Positions 1-6,206 of a stretch of DNA of 6,206 nucleotides are shown here, one piece after another (position 1 is the stretch's first letter; each line of letters starts with the position of its first letter). The notes beneath the pieces are model-generated. The model ran no database searches and was not told the origin of the DNA. It worked only from the letters and a program-made list of their open reading frames with translations. Position numbers and translations under genes: made by a program. The stretch is from Clostridiales bacterium (GTDB lineage Bacteria > Bacillota > Clostridia > Peptostreptococcales > Anaerovoracaceae), in the NCBI GenBank assembly GCA_012799165.1, contig JAAZLU010000035.1:1-6206 (forward strand). Reading direction: 5' to 3'.

Positions 1-577
1 CGAACTCCGGATTCAAAGCGAGAGCCCTGGCTATGCAGATTCTCTGTCTCTGACCACCCGAAAACTCATGCGGGTATCTGTCCTTATGATAAGGCTGAAG
101 TCCGCACTGGTCCATGATGGTGTCCAGATAGTCGTGATACTCGTCCGCAGGCACTATGCCATGCTCGCGGACGGCCTCTCCGATAATCTCTCCGACAGGA
201 AGTCTGGGAGAAAGGCTGGAGAAGGGGTCCTGGAAGATAATCTGCATCTTCGGGCGCATAGCTCTCAGCTCGTCTTTTGGAAGGTCGTAGACTTCCTTCC
301 CATTGAAGAGAACCTGCCCGTCGGTCTTCTCATCGTAGAGCCTGAGAATGGTGCGTCCTACGGTCGTCTTGCCGCAACCAGACTCTCCCACCAGGCCCAT
401 GGTCTTAGCTCTTTCAAGATTGAATGTTACGCCGTCTACAGCCTTTACATGGCCCACGACTCTTGAGAGAATTCCTCCCTTTATCGGGAAGTATTTCTTG
501 AGTCCGTTCACCATGAGGATATAACGATCATCGTATGTTACGGGAGTGTATGTGCTTCCTGTTTTTTCTGCGCTCAT
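1..577 (-). CDS. oppF: Oligopeptide/dipeptide ABC transporter ATPase, OppF-like (3' end beyond left edge)
   Basis: This is the second ATPase of the importer; it pairs with OppD on the cytoplasmic face and hydrolyses ATP. Only 192 residues are visible, because the frame runs off the left edge without a stop. Seen: Walker A GESGCGKT at residues 64-71, Q-loop FQDP at 115-118, followed by the SSLSPR stretch typical of OppF, and the ABC signature SGGQR at 173-177. Walker B, H-loop and the C-terminal oligopeptide domain lie outside the window. The ATG at 577 is 2 bases after the oppD stop, with GGGAG 10 bases upstream inside the end of oppD, so translation is probably coupled. An internal ATG at 514 (residue 22) is a less likely start. 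OppF rather than OppD is inferred from the position after oppD, the canonical SGGQ signature and the FPIKGG-type N-terminus. DppF is the main alternative name, as substrate class cannot be read from the ATPase. Confidence 0.95.
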   Translation of the reverse strand, partial: MSAEKTGSTYTPVTYDDRYILMVNGLKKYFPIKGGILSRVVGHVKAVDGVTFNLERAKTMGLVGESGCGKTTVGRTILRLYDEKTDGQVLFNGKEVYDLPKDELRAMRPKMQIIFQDPFSSLSPRLPVGEIIGEAVREHGIVPADEYHDYLDTIMDQCGLQPYHKDRYPHEFSGGQRQRICIARALALNPEF

Positions 578-579
578 CT

Positions 580-1743
580 CTACTCTTCTCCCTTCTGTTC
601 GTAATACTTATAGCATGCCACGCGGTGAGTCGGACTGATCTGTACATAGTCCGGGTATTCACCCCTACAACGACCGATTTGCTGTTCGCAGCGATCCTTG
701 AAATAGCAGTAGTCGGGCATATTTATCGGATTGGGAACCTTGCCCGGTATTGAATATAGCTTATCGACTTTCTTGCCTACCGAAGGCTTGGAGGCCATGA
801 GCCCCACCGTGTAAGGATGAGAGGGACGCAGGAAGATATCTTCCGCAGTTCCCGCTTCCACTATCCGCCCCGAATACATGACCACGACATAGTCGGCCAT
901 CTCGGCGATGACACCAAGGTCGTGAGTTATAAACATTATCGAGGAATTAATCTTGTCTTTGAGCGTGCGCAGAAGGTCGAGTATCTGAGCCTGTATGGTA
1001 ACGTCCAGAGCCGTGGTGGGCTCGTCAGCGATTATGATTCTCGGATTGCAGGCAAGAGCCATAGCAATCATTACGCGCTGGCGCATTCCTCCCGAAAGCT
1101 CGTGCGGGAACATCCTGTATACACCTGCGGTGTTTGCTATACCGACCATATCCAGGAGTTCCAAAGTTCTGTTCTTTATATCCTCAGCCGTCTTGGTATC
1201 TCCTTCGTGAAGCTCTATTACTTCGTCGACCTGATCTCCGATTCGGAATACCGGATTCAGGGCGGTCATCGGCTCCTGGAATATCATCGATACATAGTTT
1301 CCGCGTATCGTCTGCATGTATTCCTCAGGTGCCTTAGTAACATCCACGGCCTTGCCGTCCTCGAGATTGAGCCGTATCTGACCCTCGACGACCTGCCCCT
1401 GAGGCCTCTGCAAAAGCTGCATCAGGGAGAGGCTCGTAACTGACTTGCCGCAGCCCGACTCTCCTACAACGCCGACCGTCTTGCCGATCGGAACATCAAA
1501 GCTTACACCGTCTACAGCCTTTACGACACCTACATCTGTATAGAAATAGGTATGGAGATTGTCGAACTCAACCGCATTGCGCGAATCCTTCATGGCAATC
1601 ATATACTCCGATTCGGGCACATTCTTGCGCTTGCGCTTCTTTTCGAGGGCATCGGTTATTTTCTTGTTTTCTCTGGAAATCCTTCTCGATTCTCGTCCGG
1701 AAAGATAGCCTTCCTTTTTATTTTTAGACTTATTGTTAGCCAT
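580..1743 (-). CDS. oppD: Oligopeptide/dipeptide ABC transporter ATPase, OppD-like
   Basis: First ATPase subunit of the importer, 387 residues from the chosen start. All nucleotide-binding motifs are intact: Walker A GESGCGKS at 94-101, Q-loop FQEP at 155-158, signature LSGGM at 216-220, Walker B IIIADEPT at 236-243 with catalytic Glu241, D-loop ALD at 245-247, and switch His274. The C-terminal oligopeptide-transporter domain follows, with four cysteines (346, 352, 359, 377) spaced as in family members that bind a [4Fe-4S] cluster. Residues 1-57 are an N-terminal tail, longer than in E. coli OppD and very basic: 16 Lys/Arg against 5 acidic residues in 1-42. The ATG at 1743 is preferred over the in-frame GTG at 1749, because AAGGAG lies 7 bases from the ATG but only 1 base from the GTG. 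The gene starts 15 bases after oppC and ends 2 bases before oppF. The family is certain; Opp versus Dpp is not. Confidence 0.96.
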   Translation of the reverse strand: MANNKSKNKKEGYLSGRESRRISRENKKITDALEKKRKRKNVPESEYMIAMKDSRNAVEFDNLHTYFYTDVGVVKAVDGVSFDVPIGKTVGVVGESGCGKSVTSLSLMQLLQRPQGQVVEGQIRLNLEDGKAVDVTKAPEEYMQTIRGNYVSMIFQEPMTALNPVFRIGDQVDEVIELHEGDTKTAEDIKNRTLELLDMVGIANTAGVYRMFPHELSGGMRQRVMIAMALACNPRIIIADEPTTALDVTIQAQILDLLRTLKDKINSSIMFITHDLGVIAEMADYVVVMYSGRIVEAGTAEDIFLRPSHPYTVGLMASKPSVGKKVDKLYSIPGKVPNPINMPDYCYFKDRCEQQIGRCRGEYPDYVQISPTHRVACYKYYEQKGEE

Positions 1744-1750
1744 TTGCACT

Positions 1751-1756
1751 CTCCTT
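1751..1756 (-). promoter_or_regulatory. Ribosome binding site of oppD (decides the start)
   Basis: Reading the minus strand, AAGGAG ends 7 bases before the ATG at 1743. It lies just past the oppC TAG stop at 1759-1761. The upstream in-frame GTG at 1749 is only one base from this site and cannot use it, so the ATG is the likely start. Confidence 0.8.
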
Positions 1757-1758
1757 TC

Positions 1759-3339
1759 CTAACGCTTCATGCGCGGGTCGAATGCATCGCGCAGGCCGTC
1801 ACCCACGAGGTTGAAGGCCAATACCGTCGTCAGCAGGAGGACGCCCGCGGGAATCCAGATGAACCAGTAGTTCTGAAGGACGAAGGTGTTATTGACGTCA
1901 TTTATTATGTTACCCCAGGAGGCGAAGGGGAATTTTACGCCGAGGCCGAGGAAAGAAAGTGTCGCCTCGGTGATGATCGTTCCGCCTATGCCCATAGACG
2001 CGGAGACTATTAGCAAGGGTATCACGTTGGGCACCAGGTGCCTGAATATCCTACGGCTGATGCTTATACCGGTCGCTTCAGTCGCGGTCATGAATTCCTG
2101 CTCGCGAAGAGAGAGTATCTGACCTCTTATCATCCTCGCCACGCCGGGCCACCCGAGGAAGCCAAGGATGAGCATCAGATAGACCATTCGAAGCTTCGGG
2201 TCGACCATCTGAGCATCCATCGCAGCACCCAGTATTATTATTATGGGCATCGAAGGTATGCAGTAAAAGATATCGACTATACGCATTATCAGGTTATCCA
2301 CCCAGCCTCCGAAGTATCCTGAAATGCCTCCGAGGATAACCCCTATGAAGTTAGCTATCAACTCGACTATGAAGCCGATTATCAAAGAAACCCTGCCGCC
2401 GTACATGAGCCTCGTAAGCATGTCCATGCCGTTGCGGTCGGTCCCGAGCCAGTGCTCCTTGCTGGGAGCTCCATAGGAATCATAAACGAAGGTATCTCTT
2501 GCCTGGCGTATGGTGTATTTATTCGTATAGGCATCGTACTCTATCCTATACTCAAACTCCTCGCCTTGTTCGTCCTCGAAGACGAAATCCTCTATCCCGT
2601 CGTTTATCGCGATTATCAGGCGTTCCTTAAAATCTCTCGAAAGGAACACGTCGCTCATAATCGACTGCACTATATAATTGCTTATATAGCCGATCTCGAC
2701 TCCGCCGCTCTCGACGATTCCGTCATCGTCTATCATGTAGCTCTTTCCGTCCGCGACGAAGCGATGCTCCCCGTTGGTGTAGGCAAGAAGCCCTTCCTTT
2801 TCGACATTATATGGCAACTTGGCCGACTCGTCGCTCGGGAAAAACACGCTCTTATAGGCGATACCCAGCTCAGGACCATTCTTTATCGAAACGGCGTAGA
2901 AATCTTCGCCCAGCACATCGAGCTTGTAGTCCACACCTCCGTAAGAGAATTCGCTCTGTTTGGTCTGAACCGCCAGCACCATCTTCGCCTGCACTATGGA
3001 GGAGAATTCCTGCCCCTCGGCAGTGCTGTATCTAAATTCATTATTTTTTATAGCGGAGCAGAATTCCTTCTGCATGCTGTCCACACGGTAAAATCTCTGA
3101 TCCTCGTCGTAGGGGCTCACGATTCCTCCCACAAACGAGAAGGTGAACATGAACAGCAGTATAACCAGGCCGACCATAGCTGTGCGGTTTCTGAAGAACC
3201 TCTTGGCGACCATCGCGCCCGGCGAAAGAACCTTGACGCGGCGATCGTCGCTCAGCGAATATTCGGGATCTTCAAATCCCTTATCCTCGATAATATCGTC
3301 CTCGCGGAGCTCCTGAATCTTATCTTTATTCTCTGACAT
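1759..3339 (-). CDS. oppC: Oligopeptide/dipeptide ABC transporter permease, OppC-like, with large extracytoplasmic insertion
   Basis: Membrane subunit that with OppB forms the translocation channel. Its length of 526 residues compares with about 300 for E. coli OppC. An acidic cytoplasmic tail (1-53) precedes membrane segment 1 (about 54-74). A long region (about 79-293) follows, then the conserved EHWLGTD motif at 295-301. Five further segments lie near 317-340, 355-375, 385-402, 437-465 and 492-515. The coupling (EAA-type) loop is at about 416-440 and ends RHLVPN; the canonical Glu is Thr418, a position that also varies in other OppC proteins. The C-terminus GDGLRDAFDPRMKR is typical of OppC. 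The ATG at 3339 has AGGAGG 5 bases upstream; an in-frame TTG at 3360 would overlap the oppB stop and has no such site. It starts 13 bases after oppB. The frame continues through the insertion without a break, and both flanks are normal OppC, so it is an in-frame insertion rather than an assembly artefact. Confidence 0.95.
   Translation of the reverse strand: MSENKDKIQELREDDIIEDKGFEDPEYSLSDDRRVKVLSPGAMVAKRFFRNRTAMVGLVILLFMFTFSFVGGIVSPYDEDQRFYRVDSMQKEFCSAIKNNEFRYSTAEGQEFSSIVQAKMVLAVQTKQSEFSYGGVDYKLDVLGEDFYAVSIKNGPELGIAYKSVFFPSDESAKLPYNVEKEGLLAYTNGEHRFVADGKSYMIDDDGIVESGGVEIGYISNYIVQSIMSDVFLSRDFKERLIIAINDGIEDFVFEDEQGEEFEYRIEYDAYTNKYTIRQARDTFVYDSYGAPSKEHWLGTDRNGMDMLTRLMYGGRVSLIIGFIVELIANFIGVILGGISGYFGGWVDNLIMRIVDIFYCIPSMPIIIILGAAMDAQMVDPKLRMVYLMLILGFLGWPGVARMIRGQILSLREQEFMTATEATGISISRRIFRHLVPNVIPLLIVSASMGIGGTIITEATLSFLGLGVKFPFASWGNIINDVNNTFVLQNYWFIWIPAGVLLLTTVLAFNLVGDGLRDAFDPRMKR
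2461..3105 (-). other. Segment of oppC encoding the extracytoplasmic insertion between membrane segments 1 and 2
   Basis: Codons for OppC residues 79-293. In ordinary OppC/DppC proteins (for example B. subtilis OppC) the conserved SPYD stretch after segment 1 is followed within roughly 15-20 residues by the EHWLGTD motif; here about 215 residues separate them. The segment has no hydrophobic membrane span and is rich in Phe/Tyr, Asp/Glu and Gly. By the known topology of OppC it should lie outside the membrane, where the binding protein docks. I see four degenerate repeats of a short helix followed by a turn-rich aromatic hairpin, near residues 90-112, 119-140, 180-203 and 239-266. I do not recognise the domain. 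Confidence 0.75.
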
Positions 3340-3344
3340 TTGGG

Positions 3345-3350
3345 CCTCCT
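3345..3350 (-). promoter_or_regulatory. Ribosome binding site of oppC (decides the start)
   Basis: A perfect AGGAGG on the minus strand lies 5 bases before the ATG at 3339 and just after the oppB TAG stop (3353-3355). It favours the ATG over the in-frame TTG at 3360, which lies upstream of this site. Confidence 0.85.
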
Positions 3351-3352
3351 TT

Positions 3353-4339
3353 CTATGCAATCCTTACGCGCGGGTCAACGACTGCATAGAGTATGTCCGC
3401 TATTAGAGTGCCGAGCAGGGTCAATACAGCCATAAAGGTTAAATAAAACATGGAGAATGGTATATCCCCGCCCACCATCGCATGGTACGAATGCCAACCG
3501 ATTCCGCGTATGGAATACAAAGTCTCTGTGATGAGCGCTCCCGAAAAGAGCCCCGGCAGAGAACCTCCTATCATGGTGACTACAGGTATAAGTGTATTCC
3601 TAAATGCATGGTGATAGATTACTTTTCGCTCCGAAAGACCCTTCGCCCTCGCCGTCCTTATATAGTCGGAATTAAGAACTTCCAGCATGTTCGTCCTCGT
3701 GTACCTCATCAGTCCTCCGATGCTTATAACTATGAGCGTTATGCAAGGGAGCACGAGGTGGTGAGCCTTATCCAAAAATTTCCCCATGGCCGAAAGCTGC
3801 TCATGATGCCTGCTGACCAGCCCGAAGAGGTCGAACCACCCGAGCTTCACAGAGAATACGAGCTTTAAAAGCGATGCAAAAAAGAATGTGGGAAGCGATA
3901 TTCCGGCCAGGGCGAGGACGCTTATTATGTAGTCAGTCCTGCTGTACTGCTTGGTCGCAGCGATTATGCCCAGAGGCACCGCGATAATCAGCTGGAAGAA
4001 CATCGTAATCGCGCCCATTATAAACGAGAGCCAGATTACCTCTCTGAACTTTTCGAGAACCGGAACCGTAAAGAGCCAGCTGTCTCCGAAGTTCCCCTGA
4101 AGCATCTGCCCCCACCATCTAAAGAATCCGACGACTATGCCGCTATCCATGTTATACATGACAATAAGCTGATCCATCCACTCATCGAAGCTCTTGGAGC
4201 CGGGCTGCATGGATTTTTGTCTTGCAATTGACTCTATATAGGAAGTGGGCAGGCTGCGCATTAGCGCGTAGATGATAAAGGTTACAAAGAAAAGTATTAC
4301 GATTGCAAGCAATACTCTTTTCAAAATGTATTTTTTCAC
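3353..4339 (-). CDS. oppB: Oligopeptide/dipeptide ABC transporter permease, OppB-like
   Basis: Partner of OppC in the membrane channel; 328 residues, near the usual 305-335. Segment 1 is at about 8-28 and is followed by an external loop (29-100) carrying the conserved GNFGDSW at 82-88. Five more segments lie near 103-128, 136-163, 195-212, 249-272 and 298-322. The cytoplasmic coupling loop is textbook OppB/DppB: DYIRTARAKGLSERKV at 225-240, then RNTLIP at 247-252. The C-terminus VDPRVRIA is also typical. Translation should start at a GTG (4339), since the frame has no better ATG nearby and GGAGG lies 6 bases upstream of the GTG. The gene lies 205 bases downstream of the binding-protein stop and 13 bases upstream of oppC, so it is the first gene of the tightly packed BCDF block. 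Nothing is missing or broken. Confidence 0.96.
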   Translation of the reverse strand: MKKYILKRVLLAIVILFFVTFIIYALMRSLPTSYIESIARQKSMQPGSKSFDEWMDQLIVMYNMDSGIVVGFFRWWGQMLQGNFGDSWLFTVPVLEKFREVIWLSFIMGAITMFFQLIIAVPLGIIAATKQYSRTDYIISVLALAGISLPTFFFASLLKLVFSVKLGWFDLFGLVSRHHEQLSAMGKFLDKAHHLVLPCITLIVISIGGLMRYTRTNMLEVLNSDYIRTARAKGLSERKVIYHHAFRNTLIPVVTMIGGSLPGLFSGALITETLYSIRGIGWHSYHAMVGGDIPFSMFYLTFMAVLTLLGTLIADILYAVVDPRVRIA

Positions 4340-4449
4340 TGTACTCCTCCGCTCTATAGTTTTGATGCGCCTCCGAGGCTGTGCATCCGCAAGCCCCTCT
4401 ATCGATCATCTCTTTAATACTTTAGTGTAAAGGGATATGCGGATAAACA
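4340..4449 (-). other. Leader of the oppBCDF block, no clear promoter
   Basis: This part of the spacer lies between the large hairpin and oppB. On the minus strand it has a TTTACA near 4420-4425 that could be a -35 element, but nothing resembling TATAAT sits 16-18 bases downstream. A second pairing, TTTATC plus TAAAGT at 17 bases, matches the consensus poorly. There is a short GCCTC/GAGGC repeat at 4369-4379. I see no open reading frame with a binding site, no tRNA-like fold and no riboswitch that I recognise. It most likely serves only as the untranslated leader of oppB within a longer transcript. Confidence 0.4.
4344..4350 (-). promoter_or_regulatory. Ribosome binding site of oppB with GTG start
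   Basis: GGAGGAG on the minus strand precedes a GTG at 4339; the GGAGG core ends 6 bases before it. There is no competing in-frame ATG nearby, so the GTG start is well supported. Confidence 0.8.
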
Positions 4450-4497
4450 GCCGTGCCTGCCTGCGGAAGCTCGAAAGCTTCCGCGGGCAGGCCCGGC
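4450..4497 (-). promoter_or_regulatory. Large GC-rich intergenic hairpin between the binding-protein gene and oppB
   Basis: Arms 4455-4471 and 4476-4492 pair over 17 positions with one G-U wobble, closed by a 4-base loop (cgaa on the plus strand). After one mismatch, four more pairs extend the stem to 4450 and 4497. On the transcribed strand the sequence after the stem is only TGTTTATCC, a poor U-tract, so it is not a clean intrinsic terminator. The likely role is to slow 3' to 5' decay or partly stop transcription, giving more binding protein than permease, as known for other binding-protein operons. The structure is seen; the role is inferred. Confidence 0.75.
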
Positions 4498-4499
4498 GC

Positions 4500-4543
4500 A
4501 ATCAGTCGTTCATCTTCGCTTAAGCGAAGTCTAAGAGCTGATT
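4500..4543 (-). promoter_or_regulatory. Second inverted repeat just after the binding-protein stop
   Basis: The core 4514-4529 is a perfect 16-base palindrome (cttcgcttaagcgaag). A flanking 6-base arm pair, aatcag at 4500-4505 and ctgatt at 4538-4543, could close an outer stem around it. It begins within the tandem stop codons of the binding-protein gene and lies beside the larger hairpin. No U-tract follows on either strand. It could form the 3' end of a processed binding-protein message or, as a DNA palindrome, bind a dimeric protein; the sequence does not decide between these. Confidence 0.5.
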
Positions 4544-4544
4544 A

Positions 4545-6206
4545 TTAGTTGAGCTCCGTATTTTCGATCTCGGCCATCCAGCCATAGAACGTGGTTATAT
4601 CAGGTGTAATCGTATCGATGTTTACACGCTCCGTGGAGAAGATGACTGCATTCTGTCTCTGATAGGTGGGAATCTCAACAGCCCAGTCGATGATTATATC
4701 GAGGCAGGCCTTGTACATGGACTTTCTGTAAGTCTGGTCCGTGGACTTGCGCGCATCGAGAATCAACTGGTTGAGCTCGGGATCGTTTATGGCGTACATG
4801 TAGTTGGATCCACCGGGTGTATTCGTCTCGTCGCCGGAGAAGTAAATCTGATACATATCCGGATCGACGGTCGCGCCCCAAGCTGCGCACCACATGGGCA
4901 CTTCGTTGGCCTGCAGACCTGTCCAGAGGTCGGAGGAGTTTGTGAGGTCTCTTACCACGAGAGTTATTCCTATCTCGGCGAGAGAATCCCTTGCCTCGGT
5001 GAGTATCATGAAGGAGGGGTGGTCACCGCTGCCGTCGGCGGGAATCCAGACTTCGTACTCGAGTCCCATGCCCGCGGGGGCCGCCACGACCTTGCCGTCC
5101 TTAACCGTAAATCCTGCAGCTTCGAAATAGCCGAGTGCAGCCTCTCTTGCCGCCGCATACTTATCCTCCGCCGTCATGCCGGAAGTGTAGATGTCCTTAC
5201 CGTTTACGTCAACGGAGAAGGCAAGCTTGTAGCCGGCGTCGGTGGATCTGGGTGCAGCCCAGGAAGTGTTGGATATCGGATAGTTGATGACAGAAGCTCT
5301 GTCGCCGTAGTAAGAGTCGATCGCAAGATCCCTGTAAACCGAATAGATGGTTCCGAAGGCCTTGCGGAAGTTCTTCGACGCTTCGGATGCGGGCTCTCCG
5401 CCTACGCACATCAGCTTCGCATTGATTCCGATGTAGTCGTATCCGAGGTTGTCGACCGTGTTCGTTGTGATTACGGGTCCGATCAATTCGCCGCCATTGG
5501 TCTTCTGTATTGCGGTTATATTGTCCGTAGAGAAGGACGGGTCAGTTATATCGATCGTTCCTACGACAACGCCATTGAGCTTGTCGTCGTCGGAGGTGCA
5601 CTCCAGGAAGTTGAGATACTTGGTCTTGGGAGCGCCGAGATAGTAACTCTCGTTAGCCTCGTAGTAGATTACACCGTCTTCGAACTTGATGAACTTATAG
5701 GGACCCGCACCCATCGGCTGGGTCGTCTTGGATCTGATTAGGGAAAGATCACCCTTGGGGAATCCGAACTGATTCTTGTTGTAGTCGAACTGTGCCTTGT
5801 CTCCGTAGTAGTGGAGCGGTGCGATGGAAACGCCGAGCTGATAGATAGCCGTCGCGTCAATCTCGTCCATCTTAATCGTCATGGAGTAATCACCCGTCTT
5901 GACGATTCCCGCAATGTTCGGAGCGGAATTGCCCGTCTGAACACCGACCGCGTACTCGCCGGCCTTATCTCCGAGCTCTGCAGCTATGAAGGCGGAGATG
6001 CTGGTGCCTGCGCTCTCGTAGTTGATTCCGCTGTCGGACAGATCGTAGCCGCAGCTTTCGACTATAGCTGCAAAGAAGTCAGCCTCGGTGCTGCCTTCGG
6101 GGAGATTATATCCCCACATGGCTGCCCCTGTTTCTACCGGATCGGTATCGGCGACATAGCCTCTTGCAACGAGCCACTCCTTAATTTCACTGACAAAGTT
6201 GACACC
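4545..6206 (-). CDS. ABC transporter substrate-binding protein, family 5 (OppA/DppA type), 5' end beyond right edge
   Basis: Extracytoplasmic receptor that binds the ligand and delivers it to OppBC. The visible 553 codons stay open to the right edge, so the signal peptide and the start of the first lobe are missing; the methionine at 6119 is internal. Family marks (numbered from the right edge) are GAGPYKF at 166-172 followed by an N-x-x-YY-x-G stretch, YIGIN at 258-262, an aromatic-rich DPDMYQIYFSG stretch at 448-458, and the C-terminal EIPTYQR at 511-517. Relatives have roughly 530-600 residues in all; this one is probably longer, because much of lobe I is still to come. Both alignments I tried put Ala where E. 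coli OppA has Asp419 and DppA has Asp408. The gene ends in tandem TAA TAA and is followed by two hairpins. An oligo- or dipeptide ligand is likely from context, but another ligand cannot be excluded, so no symbol is given. Confidence 0.93.
   Translation of the reverse strand, partial: GVNFVSEIKEWLVARGYVADTDPVETGAAMWGYNLPEGSTEADFFAAIVESCGYDLSDSGINYESAGTSISAFIAAELGDKAGEYAVGVQTGNSAPNIAGIVKTGDYSMTIKMDEIDATAIYQLGVSIAPLHYYGDKAQFDYNKNQFGFPKGDLSLIRSKTTQPMGAGPYKFIKFEDGVIYYEANESYYLGAPKTKYLNFLECTSDDDKLNGVVVGTIDITDPSFSTDNITAIQKTNGGELIGPVITTNTVDNLGYDYIGINAKLMCVGGEPASEASKNFRKAFGTIYSVYRDLAIDSYYGDRASVINYPISNTSWAAPRSTDAGYKLAFSVDVNGKDIYTSGMTAEDKYAAAREAALGYFEAAGFTVKDGKVVAAPAGMGLEYEVWIPADGSGDHPSFMILTEARDSLAEIGITLVVRDLTNSSDLWTGLQANEVPMWCAAWGATVDPDMYQIYFSGDETNTPGGSNYMYAINDPELNQLILDARKSTDQTYRKSMYKACLDIIIDWAVEIPTYQRQNAVIFSTERVNIDTITPDITTFYGWMAEIENTELN

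Noticed and set aside
432..1524. 17-base identical stretch at 432-448 and 1508-1524
   Set aside because: It encodes the shared VKAVDGV stretch before Walker A in the two paralogous ATPases, so it reflects ordinary homology and not a functional DNA repeat.
2452..3336. Plus-strand open frame of 294 codons opposite the oppC insertion
   Set aside because: It lies wholly antisense to a confident gene, has no recognisable domain and no ribosome binding site that I can see. Its length is explained by the codon use of the opposite strand, so it is a shadow frame.
4397..4445. A promoter for oppB in the spacer
   Set aside because: TTTACA has no matching -10 at a suitable distance, and the alternative pair TTTATC/TAAAGT scores poorly against the consensus. 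It is too weak to annotate.
4450..4497. The large hairpin as a full intrinsic terminator
   Set aside because: The stem is strong but the downstream bases on the transcribed strand (TGTTTATCC) are not a proper U-run, and oppBCDF behind it has no convincing promoter of its own. Attenuation or processing fits better.
5019..5741. Plus-strand open frame of 240 codons opposite the binding-protein gene, and a similar one at 817-1443 opposite oppD
   Set aside because: Both are antisense to genes with clear family motifs and show low-complexity, Arg/Val-rich translations with no family resemblance.
6117..6119. ATG at 6119 as the start of the binding protein
   Set aside because: The same frame continues without a stop to the right edge. 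No signal peptide follows this ATG, and the protein here is already inside the family fold, so the gene starts outside the window.

Overview
The window holds most of one ABC importer operon of the oligopeptide/dipeptide (Opp/Dpp) type. Every gene is on the minus strand, so the operon reads from right to left. In order of transcription the genes are a family 5 solute-binding protein (5' end beyond the right edge), two permeases (OppB-like and OppC-like) and two ATPases (OppD-like complete; OppF-like cut by the left edge). This is the usual A-B-C-D-F order. The source looks like a Gram-positive anaerobe of the Clostridia/Bacillota type. The reasons are strong AGGAGG-like ribosome binding sites, frequent ATA and AGA/AGG codons, and protein sequences resembling clostridial Opp proteins. 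That assignment is inferred, since the window has no taxonomic marker.

Right part (4545-6206): the binding protein, ending in tandem TAA TAA stops. Middle (4340-4544): a 205-base spacer, the only sizeable non-coding stretch, with two strong inverted repeats just downstream of the binding-protein stop. Left part (1-4339): oppB, oppC, oppD and oppF, packed with gaps of 13, 15 and 2 bases, each preceded by a recognisable ribosome binding site. The binding protein should capture a ligand, probably a peptide, outside the membrane. OppB/OppC form the channel and OppD/OppF drive transport by ATP hydrolysis. The spacer hairpins fit a design in which the binding protein is made in excess over the membrane complex.

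Most of this is an ordinary transporter operon. The less ordinary parts are: (1) a region of about 215 residues between membrane segments 1 and 2 of the OppC-like protein, where relatives have about 15-20, apparently built from four degenerate helix-plus-hairpin repeats; (2) a strongly basic N-terminal tail on OppD facing an acidic N-terminal tail on OppC; (3) loss, in the binding protein, of the aspartate that holds the peptide amino group in E. coli OppA/DppA; (4) the hairpin pair in the spacer. I see no mobile element, CRISPR array, RNA gene or clearly new system.
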